A stretch of 64,000 bases of DNA from contig CAYULF010000022.1 in the NCBI GenBank assembly GCA_964445695.1, positions 42,539-106,538 on the forward strand. The letters run 5' to 3'. Positions 8,139-15,568 of this stretch are shown here, in pieces. The stretch comes from JAUIKM01 sp964445695 (lineage in GTDB: Bacteria; Bacteroidota; Ignavibacteria; Kapaibacteriales; UBA7675). The stretch's first letter is position 1. Every line of letters starts with the position of its first letter. Below the pieces are notes generated by a model, which was given only the letters and a program-made list of their open reading frames with translations, searched no databases and had not been told where the DNA came from. The position numbers and the translations under genes were made by a program.

Positions 8139-10859
8139 ATGAAAATTTTGTTAACACTTGCATTGTCGATGCTGTGTCTGTTGACGCCACTGGCTGCGCA
8201 GAATACGATGCCGTCCTTGCTGGATAATGCCAACGCCGGGACGGAATTTGTCTTCAGCATGCCGCCGTGTTATAATCAGGGAGGGAACGACAACAAGATC
8301 GTTGTTTACGTTTCCTCGCCCTATGCAACCGAGGTAAAGATCGAAGTTCCCGGCCGCGGCATTGTTAAAACACAGCGCACCGTGCCGAACGACGTGATTT
8401 TCTTTTCACTGTCCCCTGCCGAAGCGCAACCCTTCAACAAAAGCCCCAATCAAACAGCGCCCTCCCAGGATGTGTACGTGGGTGCGGCTGTGGTTGTAAC
8501 TTCGAAGGAGCCCATTGTGGCGTATGCCGTAACGCGCTTTCAGTTTACAACCGATGCCATTATGCTGACGCCGACCTCCGCTCTGGGAACCGAGTACGTC
8601 GTCGGTTCGATGGCGGACATGAGCGCCATGTACCCCGGTCTTAACCTGCCGAGCGAAGTAACCGTGGCTGCCACGGCTGATGATACCAAGGTCTTTTTTA
8701 CGCTGGGCGGGAATGCACTCACGACTGCCAACAACGGGATGAAGGCGGGGCAGACGCGCTCCTACACTCTTCGCAAAGGTGATGTAGTCGCAATTTCCAG
8801 CGTCACGGCAGAGGGTGACGTGAGCGGCAGTTACGTTCGCTCGACCAAACCCGTCTCCGTTGTTTCCGGCAACCAGTGTGCCAACGTGCCGACTTCTATT
8901 CGCTGGTGCGACTATATTGTCTCGGCTGAAACGCCGATTTCGGCCTGGAGCACGAGGTACCACTATCCGCAGTTAATGGAGCGCAATCAGAATTCATGGA
9001 TGAAAATTTTCGCGGCCTCCAATCAGACGAACGTCAGGCGCAACGGGGAAGATTTCGGTCTTATTGAAACCGGCAGGGGCGGCGTCTCCGGCGTCGGATA
9101 CCTGGAAGGTCAGGCAATGGACGGTGAACAACAACCCATTGTGTTTACAGCGGACAAGCCGATTTCGATTAAAGTGTTTAACCCCGGTCAGGAGCTTGAC
9201 AATCGCACTTCGGATCCCTACGCGATTCAACTCGTGCCTGTCGATCAATATGTTAATTACGTCTGGTTCAACGCTCCCGGCGTGGCACAGCAAAGTTTTG
9301 CGCAGAACTGGATCAGCCTTATCTACGTGGTGGACGATAACGGTACGCTGCCGGGCGATCTGGAATTGGGCATGGTTGAAAGCGGCGTCATCGAATGGGT
9401 CCGCATTGTGGATGTCTACGGCAGTGAGCCCGGCGCAATTTTTCCGTCGATCGGCGACGGCAAGACCTGGGCCGAAAAACGCCTCGCTTTACCCGATCCC
9501 TCCGGTGTGTATGCTGTTCGCAGTGCAAGCGAACCTTTTACGGTCTATTCCTACGGCGCGGATAACTACGATACATACGGTTTCCGCACCGGCGCACGCA
9601 TGGTCGACCTTGTCAGCGATGACACACTGCCGCCGCACAACGAATTTCAGACCTCGGACGGTCTGCTCCGCAGCGGTCGTATCAACGACGTGGCGGAGCA
9701 GGGAGACCCTTCCGGCCTGGCGGCCATCCGCGTCATTCCTGAAACGCGCGAAAACTTCACGCTCGAAATAGATGACTTTGTACCGGGAACTATCGATGGT
9801 GTCCAATGGACGGCTTCGGTGCAGAACGCCCAGAATAATGGCCGGGTGGTCCTGGCCATGATCGACCGCCGCGGTAATACCGAGCTGCTGGAGTTAACGT
9901 ATGAACCGGAAAAAGAGACCAATCTGGATGTGACGCCCGAATTTGACTTTGGCACGACCATCGAGGGCGAAGTCAAGGAAGCGACGATAACAATTGTTAA
10001 CACCAGCGACAGCGATCCTGTGGTGATCGAGTCGATCGAGTTAACAGATGGCGCGGTCGGATTTGAGCTTGTCGGTGTGCCGACTCTGCCTTACAGTCTG
10101 GCGGCCGGCGGCACGCTGGAGCTGACGGCGCGTTGGACCGCCGGCGAGCCGGGTAACTTTTCCGATGTCCTGTTGATCTCGACGGTCGGCAAACCTGTTG
10201 CCGGTTACACGGTCCTGAAAGCCTATACGGCTCCGACGGGGCTGACTTTTGTCGACCGCGACTTTTTCCGCGTTGAAATAGGTGAGGTCGTTTACGGCAC
10301 CGGCTGGATTAACAACAATGGTGAAGTGGATGCGAACATCATAGCAATTGACGATCCGACTGATGACGCCTTCCGCATTATTCGTTACTCCGGTGATATC
10401 AGCAGCGTTCCCGGTTCGCTGGAGTCGGGCGGGACCGGCGGTGTCGACTTTGAATTCACACCCACGGAAGAGCGCGAATACACCGCGACGGTGACGGTGC
10501 GTTACCAGTTCGGGCAGCAGCCGGAGCAGATTGGCACGATCAACCTGATTGGCGAAGGTTTCGGTAGCATCAGCAATGTAGCGGAAGTGCCGAACATCTT
10601 CGGTGCGTCCATTACCGCACAGCCAAACCCGACCTCGCGCTTCACCACATTAAACTTTGAGTTGCCGACGCCGCAGCTCGTAGCGGTCCGTGTATTCGAT
10701 CTGCGTGGCAACGTGGTGTTTAAGCTGCCGTCGCAGGCATTTGAATCCGGTGTTAATGCGCTGGAACTCGATCTTGCGACATTGGCGAGCGGGACGTATT
10801 ACTGTCAGCTGGAGGCGCGGGGCGCACAGACGACCCTGCCGATTCTCGTGCGACGTTAA
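8139..10859 (+). CDS. T9SS-sorted surface protein with IgGFc-binding-like N-terminal domain (paralogue 4)
   Basis: 906 residues. The signal peptide MKILLTLALSMLCLLTPLAAQ is followed by NTMPSLLDNANAGTEF. The IgGFc-binding-like domain has the same landmarks as its neighbours: KEPIVAYAVTRFQF, GNQCANVPTSIRWCDYIV and a conserved NQNSWMKIFAA. One position differs: the Cys of KPIxAYC in paralogues 2 and 3 is Ala here. Two ASH/Ig-like domains (from VTPEFDFGTTIEGE and from about residue 700) precede the T9SS type A tail (QPNPTSRFTTLNFELP ... LPILVRR). It is the last gene of the tandem array and is closed by a strong terminator. Role inferred as surface adhesion or binding; no catalytic motif is visible. 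Confidence 0.9.
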   Translation: MKILLTLALSMLCLLTPLAAQNTMPSLLDNANAGTEFVFSMPPCYNQGGNDNKIVVYVSSPYATEVKIEVPGRGIVKTQRTVPNDVIFFSLSPAEAQPFNKSPNQTAPSQDVYVGAAVVVTSKEPIVAYAVTRFQFTTDAIMLTPTSALGTEYVVGSMADMSAMYPGLNLPSEVTVAATADDTKVFFTLGGNALTTANNGMKAGQTRSYTLRKGDVVAISSVTAEGDVSGSYVRSTKPVSVVSGNQCANVPTSIRWCDYIVSAETPISAWSTRYHYPQLMERNQNSWMKIFAASNQTNVRRNGEDFGLIETGRGGVSGVGYLEGQAMDGEQQPIVFTADKPISIKVFNPGQELDNRTSDPYAIQLVPVDQYVNYVWFNAPGVAQQSFAQNWISLIYVVDDNGTLPGDLELGMVESGVIEWVRIVDVYGSEPGAIFPSIGDGKTWAEKRLALPDPSGVYAVRSASEPFTVYSYGADNYDTYGFRTGARMVDLVSDDTLPPHNEFQTSDGLLRSGRINDVAEQGDPSGLAAIRVIPETRENFTLEIDDFVPGTIDGVQWTASVQNAQNNGRVVLAMIDRRGNTELLELTYEPEKETNLDVTPEFDFGTTIEGEVKEATITIVNTSDSDPVVIESIELTDGAVGFELVGVPTLPYSLAAGGTLELTARWTAGEPGNFSDVLLISTVGKPVAGYTVLKAYTAPTGLTFVDRDFFRVEIGEVVYGTGWINNNGEVDANIIAIDDPTDDAFRIIRYSGDISSVPGSLESGGTGGVDFEFTPTEEREYTATVTVRYQFGQQPEQIGTINLIGEGFGSISNVAEVPNIFGASITAQPNPTSRFTTLNFELPTPQLVAVRVFDLRGNVVFKLPSQAFESGVNALELDLATLASGTYYCQLEARGAQTTLPILVRR

Positions 10860-10901
10860 GTGCTGTTCTGTACAAGTGACGGACATTGACGTTTAACACA
10901 C

Positions 10902-10932
10902 AGCGGCGAGCCGATGATTTCGGTTCGCCGCT
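10902..10932 (+). terminator. Intrinsic terminator of paralogue 4
   Basis: A long stem, AGCGGCGA-g-CCGA paired with TCGG-t-TCGCCGCT (10902-10914 with 10920-10932), has a small loop and is followed by TTAGTTTA. It starts 42 bases past the stop. Confidence 0.8.
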
Positions 10933-10960
10933 TTAGTTTACGGATTTTCACTGCGCACTT

Positions 10961-11015
10961 GACCGCTTTGAGCTGCCTGCGGCATCTCAGGCTCCTTGAT
11001 TTTTTTGCTGGTTTT
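10961..11015 (+). repeat. Intergenic repeat element, copy 3 of 3
   Basis: The core 10965-10993 is identical over 29 nt to copies 1 and 2. The downstream T-run (seven T residues) followed by GCTGG diverges from the GCTTGTCGACG tail of the other two. Confidence 0.75.
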
Positions 11016-11328
11016 TGTGTGTTGGTGTACAGGTTGTTAAACACGTGATCTCTTCTGTCCAAGTCGCGGTGCAGGTGCCTGGCGTTTGTCACAGTTGACT
11101 ATGTTATCCGGCGTTACCCCTGATGACCTGTCGACTTTACAGTATTGCTTGCTTTCCTCTTAGAGCGCACGGAATCTGTGGTGATGGCGTGAAAATACAC
11201 GAGGAAAGCAGTAGTGTTCAACAAAAATATCAGGAACAGGCCGGCTTGTTTGCTTCCCTGATGTATCTTGTTGCAGAATCGAACAATTGTGCTGATTGGA
11301 AGCCGAGGACCTGACGCGGAAATATCCC

Positions 11329-11721
11329 ATGGAAGTTGAATGGGTCATGAAGTTGCCTGAGGGGTTGGACCGGAGTGTAATAAACAGCGTGATCGTGAAA
11401 TTGTTAAAGATAGATTCGGCCGATACCAGGTATTCTGATTGCGACATCTGTGATGCGATGGGCGAGGTGTTTTTCAGGATGGGGCACAGACCTGAGCCGC
11501 TCTATCAGCCAACAATTGATTTACTGGACAAATGGGTTTGTTCTGTCTGGAGACTGAAAGACGAAGATCTCGTTGATTGTCTGGCAGTGCTTCTGGCGAG
11601 TTTTCCACTTGTTAACAGTCGGAGGCTTCTGACTGAATCATTGCCGGGTGCGGACCTTGACCCGAAAATTGCGGCCATACTGCAAGAAACTGCCGATTCT
11701 ATTGCGAAAAATGCAGGTTGA
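11329..11721 (+). CDS. Hypothetical protein, about 130 residues
   Basis: I do not recognise the family. The frame can start at ATG 11329 (MEVEWVMKLPEGLDRS) or at TTG 11296, 11 codons earlier. Neither has a clear RBS; ATG was chosen. The protein is acidic, probably all-helical, with no signal peptide or membrane segment. It has Cys pairs in SDCDICDAMG and single Cys in WVCSVW and LVDCLAV. It stands alone, with about 470 bases of mostly non-coding sequence before it and a convergent kdsB after it. Composition is less GC-rich than the neighbours. It could be an accessory gene acquired with the spacer; a function cannot be assigned. Confidence 0.6.
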   Translation: MEVEWVMKLPEGLDRSVINSVIVKLLKIDSADTRYSDCDICDAMGEVFFRMGHRPEPLYQPTIDLLDKWVCSVWRLKDEDLVDCLAVLLASFPLVNSRRLLTESLPGADLDPKIAAILQETADSIAKNAG

Positions 11722-11909
11722 AAACTACTTCTGAATTTCAACCGGATCATGAAGAAAAGATAGGATGAGCTCCCTTTTGTGCGGCTGGCAGCTTGAAAAC
11801 AAGAACGAATTTGCCGGTGATAATGACAAAACGTAAGCTGGTTAAACCGATGGAAGCCTGCAGTGGTTTGTGCAGAGAGATTAATCTTTCGACTTAAACA
11901 ACTGGTCTC

Positions 11910-12674
11910 TCAAGAGTCCAGGCTGTCGCCTCGTCTCGTCAATATCTCCTCAACCCGCCTGACATCTTCCGGCTGGTCGACCGCGTACAACTCGTCCGTG
12001 CATTCGATGCAGTAATAGTGCGCTCCGTCTTCCATCAGACGCAGTTGTTCCAACTGCTCCGCGCGCTCCAGCGGCGAAGTCGAAAGGCTGCCGAAACGCT
12101 CAAGCGCGCGGCGTCGATAAGCGTACAAACCGATGTGCTGAAAATAATCTACCGCTTGATCAGCGTCGCGTCTGAAGGGGATGGGACTGCGTGAAAAATA
12201 GAGCGCGCGGCCGTCGGCGGCGCGCGCCACTTTAACGATAGCCGGGTGTTCAATGTCGGCCGCGGAGACAATGCGGCGCACAGGCGTGCTCACGTCTGCC
12301 TCGGGTCGATCCGCCAATGCATGTACCAGTTCGTCCACCAGACCGCCGCGCAGCAGCGGTTCGTCGCCCTGAATGTTAACCACGATGTCGGCCGGCGCGT
12401 CCAGCAGAGCCAGCGCGCCGATGATGCGATCCGTGCCGGATGCAAACGCGCCGTGCGGTTTTAACACCTGCGCGCCGAAGCCGGCGGCGCAGGCGCGAAT
12501 GCGCTCGTCGTCAGTGGCGATGTACACCGCGGACAGCGACTCCGCCTGCATCGCCGCACGCCAGACGTATTCGATCATAGGTTTGCCGTTGATCTGCGCC
12601 AGCGGTTTGCCCGGAAAGCGCGAGGAGTCGTAGCGCGCCGGGATGATGGCCACGGCGGTGAGAGTCGGGTTCAT
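11910..12674 (-). CDS. kdsB: 3-deoxy-manno-octulosonate cytidylyltransferase (CMP-Kdo synthetase)
   Basis: 254 residues, the usual length of KdsB. It activates Kdo with CTP to CMP-Kdo in the cytoplasm for LPS inner-core assembly. The N-terminus carries the nucleotide-binding signature AIIPARYDSSRFPGKPL, followed by ATDDERI (about residue 55), SGTDRI and NIQGDEPLL, all typical of the family. FSRSPIPF and QHIGLYAYRR continue the match. It lies 17 bases downstream of plsC on the same strand, so the two probably form a small envelope-biogenesis operon. Its presence supports a diderm cell with LPS. Confidence 0.95.
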   Translation of the reverse strand: MNPTLTAVAIIPARYDSSRFPGKPLAQINGKPMIEYVWRAAMQAESLSAVYIATDDERIRACAAGFGAQVLKPHGAFASGTDRIIGALALLDAPADIVVNIQGDEPLLRGGLVDELVHALADRPEADVSTPVRRIVSAADIEHPAIVKVARAADGRALYFSRSPIPFRRDADQAVDYFQHIGLYAYRRRALERFGSLSTSPLERAEQLEQLRLMEDGAHYYCIECTDELYAVDQPEDVRRVEEILTRRGDSLDS

Positions 12675-12691
12675 GAGTGTTCCGTGCCTTG

Positions 12692-13450
12692 TCAGCCGTT
12701 ATGGTGCAGGGAAGTGTCGTTCGGCGTCGCGTCGGTCAAGTGACTGCGAACGCACGCGTCGATGTAAGCGTGAATAGTGCTCATCATGCTTTGTTCGGCG
12801 GCACGGTCGGGCGCCGCGAGAGGCGGCAGCGCGTCGCCGATGTAGACGTGTACGTCGCCGCCGCGGATGGTCGACGCGCCGCGCGGCATGACGCTGTGAT
12901 TGCCGGCAATGGCCACGGGGACCACCGCCTTGCCGGCGCGCGAGGCCAGCATAAACGCGCCGCGTTTGAAATCGGCCGTCAGACCGTCTTCCGAGCGGCG
13001 ACCCTCGGGAAACACCAGTACCGAAGCGCCGGCGCGAATCACTTCAACCGCCTGCTGCATACTCTGCATGCCGCGCCGCGGATCCGACCTGTCCACCGCG
13101 ATAAACGGCGATTTACGCAGCTGAAAGCCGAACAGCGGAATCTTTTCGAGTTCCTGTTTGTAGATGATCCGCACGTCGTCGTCCAGCGCGGCCAGAATGA
13201 CGGGAATGTCGAAGTAGGACGTGTGGTTGGCCGTGTAGACAAAACTCTGGCGTCGTTCCGCAGCCGCCTGCGGCACCCGGCCATGCACGTGCACGCGAAT
13301 GCCCGCGATGCGCAGCAGCGCCCGCGACCAGCTGCGCGCCAGCACAATATAACTGCGGCCGTGCCGGTCAAAAGGCATTGCCAGCAGCGCCGCGAGGCTG
13401 TAGCCGACGGTTACGAGCGCAATTCCGATTTTGCGAAGGGCGTTGAGCAT
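12692..13450 (-). CDS. plsC: 1-acyl-sn-glycerol-3-phosphate acyltransferase
   Basis: 252 residues from the ATG at 13450. A longer in-frame extension to 13660 was rejected because its first 70 residues look unlike protein and would overlap the divergent methyltransferase. An N-terminal membrane segment (IALVTVGYSLAALLAM) precedes the catalytic HX4D motif NHTSYFD (H76, D81) and the substrate-binding FPEGRRS (147-153), with RRGMQS between them. It converts lysophosphatidate to phosphatidate at the inner membrane. First gene of a probable plsC-kdsB operon. Confidence 0.92.
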   Translation of the reverse strand: MLNALRKIGIALVTVGYSLAALLAMPFDRHGRSYIVLARSWSRALLRIAGIRVHVHGRVPQAAAERRQSFVYTANHTSYFDIPVILAALDDDVRIIYKQELEKIPLFGFQLRKSPFIAVDRSDPRRGMQSMQQAVEVIRAGASVLVFPEGRRSEDGLTADFKRGAFMLASRAGKAVVPVAIAGNHSVMPRGASTIRGGDVHVYIGDALPPLAAPDRAAEQSMMSTIHAYIDACVRSHLTDATPNDTSLHHNG

Positions 13451-13637
13451 GTGCAAATGTACATAATTCGCCGCTTTGCGGCGCGTGCCGCGGAACGCCT
13501 GAGACTGGCGCGGCGGCTGTCCGCGGACAACTCTGTGACAAACAAAAAAAGGAAGCCCACCGACAGGTGAGGCGAATTTGTGCGGCCGCCACAGGCGGCG
13601 AACACAAGGTGCGATGGACGACAAAAAGGAAACCGGG

Positions 13638-14273
13638 ATGAAGGAAACAGAGGTCAGCAAAGCCGACTACTGGGCCGGCCGCTATCGCAAGGGTGAAACC
13701 GCATGGGATCTGGGCGCGCCCTGTACCGTATTTCAGGATGCGCTTTCGCGGGGACTGCTGCCGTTTCCCGGTGAGCCGGATAAAGCCCCGCACCTTCTGA
13801 CGCCCGGCTGCGGCAACGGATACGACGCCGAAATGTTTGCCCGCCGCGGTTACCGCGTGACGGCGTTGGATTTTGCGCCCGAACCGCTTGCCAACCTGCG
13901 GCAACGCATCGAAGGGGAAGAGCTGCAGTTGGAAACCCTGTGCCGCGACGTGTTTGCATTGACGCCGGCCGATCTGGCTCCTGTAGATATTGTCCTGGAA
14001 TACACGATGTACTGCGCCATCGATCCGCTGCGCCGTGAGGAATACCTGGCCGTGCTTGCCGCATTGCTGCGTCCCGGCGCAGTTGTGGCCGCCCTGCTTT
14101 TTCCGCTTGGAAGGCCGCAGGATGGACCGCCCTTTGCGATTGACCCGGACGAGTACGAACAACAATGGGCCGTCCACGGCTTGCGGGTGATGCATCGTGA
14201 GACGCCGCGCGCATCACATCCGGCCCGTGCCGGCAAAGAATTGTTGATGATATTGCGCAAAAGCAGCGTCTGA
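13638..14273 (+). CDS. TPMT-family SAM-dependent methyltransferase
   Basis: 211 residues from ATG 13638, which has AAGGAAACC upstream; an alternative ATG at 13614 adds eight residues. It matches the thiopurine S-methyltransferase-like family: YWAGRYRKGETAWDLGAP at the N-terminus, the SAM-binding loop LLTPGCGNGYDA (53-64), the acidic strand end VTALDFAP, and a VLEYTMYCAIDP block. The usual VPGCG is TPGCG here. Bacterial members methylate small thiols, selenium or tellurium compounds or halides; the substrate cannot be told from sequence. It is divergent from plsC and followed by rhodanese and thioredoxin genes, which fits sulphur or thiol chemistry (inference). Confidence 0.88.
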   Translation: MKETEVSKADYWAGRYRKGETAWDLGAPCTVFQDALSRGLLPFPGEPDKAPHLLTPGCGNGYDAEMFARRGYRVTALDFAPEPLANLRQRIEGEELQLETLCRDVFALTPADLAPVDIVLEYTMYCAIDPLRREEYLAVLAALLRPGAVVAALLFPLGRPQDGPPFAIDPDEYEQQWAVHGLRVMHRETPRASHPARAGKELLMILRKSSV

Positions 14274-14362
14274 CGGCCGGGCGGACCCGGCATAATAGTT
14301 GGGCCGCTGATACGTTTTCCAGCATTATTTATCGGGCAGAAGTTTGAAATACGGGAGTTATC

Positions 14363-14674
14363 ATGTCAGTACCAACCATTAGTGCGGCGGAGCTGAGTCA
14401 AAAAATTCAGGCGGGTGAAAAACTGCAAATTCTGGACGTGCGCGAGCCGATGGAACGCGCCGAAAGCCACATCCCCGACACGGCGCACATCCCGCTGGGT
14501 TTCCTGCCCGGACGCTATTCCGAGCTGCAAGTAGCCGATGGCGAAAAACTCTACATTTACTGTCGCAGCGGCGCTCGCAGCGCCAGCGCCTGCAGTTTCC
14601 TGCGCGAAAAAGGCATCGACGCGGTCAACGTTTCAGGCGGCATTCTGGCCTGGGGCAAACTGCCGAACAACTGA
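14363..14674 (+). CDS. Single-domain rhodanese-like protein
   Basis: 103 residues, one complete rhodanese domain. LQILDVREPMER and HIPLGFLPGR are the family's early motifs; the active-site loop is CRSGARS with catalytic Cys67. Such proteins carry a persulphide and move sulphane sulphur between thiols. No signal peptide, so cytoplasmic. It lies 65 bases before the thioredoxin start on the same strand, so the two are likely co-transcribed and may form a persulphide donor and reductase pair. Confidence 0.92.
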   Translation: MSVPTISAAELSQKIQAGEKLQILDVREPMERAESHIPDTAHIPLGFLPGRYSELQVADGEKLYIYCRSGARSASACSFLREKGIDAVNVSGGILAWGKLPNN

Positions 14675-14739
14675 TCAATTTGAAATACCATGGCCATGCC
14701 GACGAACAGCGTCGCGGCCGTACATATCTGGAGTCCAAT

Positions 14740-15063
14740 ATGTCTGCAACTCTTCCGGCTTCGTTTGACGAAATGCTGAAAGCCGCCGGTAAACCGGTTC
14801 TGGTCGACTTCTGGGCCGAATGGTGCCCGCCATGCAAGGCGCTGGCCCCGACGCTGGAGCAACTGGCGCGCGAGGCCGACGGCCGTTTTGTCGTGGCCAA
14901 GGTCAACGTCGATCAAAAGCCCGACCTGGCCGCCCGTTTCAACGTCAGATCGATTCCCACGCTCATCCTGTTTGACGGCGAAAACATTCTGTGGCAGGGC
15001 GTCGGCGCGATGCCTCTGGCACAACTGCGCAGCGCGGTTAACGATGCCATCGACGGCCGCTGA
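14740..15063 (+). CDS. Thioredoxin with WCPPC active site
   Basis: 107 residues from ATG 14740, which has GGAG upstream. An in-frame Met at 14680 would add 20 atypical residues. The fold signature is VLVDFWAEWCPPCKALAPTL, with C29 and C32, then NVRSIPTLILF with the conserved cis-Pro. The dipeptide between the cysteines is Pro-Pro instead of the usual Gly-Pro, which alters redox potential in characterised variants. No signal peptide, so cytoplasmic disulphide or persulphide reduction is the likely role, with the rhodanese just upstream as a plausible partner. Confidence 0.92.
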   Translation: MSATLPASFDEMLKAAGKPVLVDFWAEWCPPCKALAPTLEQLAREADGRFVVAKVNVDQKPDLAARFNVRSIPTLILFDGENILWQGVGAMPLAQLRSAVNDAIDGR

Positions 15064-15083
15064 GGCGCTGAACGACTGGACTT

Positions 15084-15122
15084 TGCCCCTTTATGCTTCG
15101 CTCCAAAGGGCTCGCATAGGGG
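15084..15122 (+). terminator. Probable terminator of the rhodanese-thioredoxin unit
   Basis: GCCCCTTTATGC (from 15084) can pair with GCATAGGGGC (to 15122) with a bulge, leaving an inner CAAAGGGCTC loop. TTGCTGACAATTTTG follows. The stem is imperfect. Confidence 0.55.
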
Positions 15123-15153
15123 CTTGCTGACAATTTTGTTTGTCATTGCGTAT

Positions 15154-15176
15154 CCGGTTCGACGTCGTCGAACCGG
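15154..15176. promoter_or_regulatory. Near-perfect palindrome, candidate operator
   Basis: Two 11-bp arms (CCGGTTCGACG and its exact complement CGTCGAACCGG) flank a single base. No T tract follows, so it is not a good terminator. It lies about 390 bases before the TonB receptor start, far for a classical operator. Confidence 0.5.
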
Positions 15177-15466
15177 TCGCGTGTTACGAAAGCGGAATTT
15201 GTTAACACCATATTACCCCGCCCGTTTTTGATGGACGCGCCGCGCGTCTGACGCAATTCCAACCACCGCAGCGGAAATCACGGCCGAAATGTTGCCGATT
15301 TGTTTTTGTTTAATTTCCCACGTGTTGCCGATTAAATACCATGCCGGAAATGTCCTGATTTCAGCTTGTATTCGGCAGGTTTCAGTATAGTGCCAACCCG
15401 CACCAGCAGCGCCCCGGGCACCATTTTGTTAAACAATATTTAACATGGCGCTAATATCCACCCCGG

Positions 15467-15474
15467 TAATTTTG
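15467..15474 (+). promoter_or_regulatory. Candidate -7 element (TAnnTTTG) of the TonB receptor
   Basis: TAATTTTG matches the Bacteroidota sigma-ABfr -7 consensus exactly. The -33 element is not clear (ATTTAACATG at about the right distance). It would give a leader of roughly 90 nt before 15569. Confidence 0.45.
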
Positions 15475-15568
15475 TGACTAGAAATATAGCAACTCTCCTA
15501 TTGCTTTTCTCCAGTATGCAAGCTGAAACATTGTTTATCTCCCAAAACACAATTACTTGAGCTCTCTT

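Larger units (their letters stand above)
10860..11328. other. Intergenic region after the paralogue array
   Basis: Holds the terminator at 10902-10932 and repeat copy 3 at 10961-11015. The rest (about 11020-11328) has several short open frames, but none has a convincing RBS or protein-like composition. No promoter could be assigned confidently for the following small gene. Confidence 0.5.
15064..15568. other. Long intergenic region upstream of the TonB receptor
   Basis: 505 bases with no gene. In order it holds a terminator hairpin (15084-15122), the TTTTGTTTGTC motif, a near-perfect palindrome at 15154-15176, two copies of TGTTGCCGATT (near 15293 and 15323), an AT-rich stretch with repeated TTTAA, and a TAATTTTG promoter element at 15467-15474. 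Confidence 0.6.
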
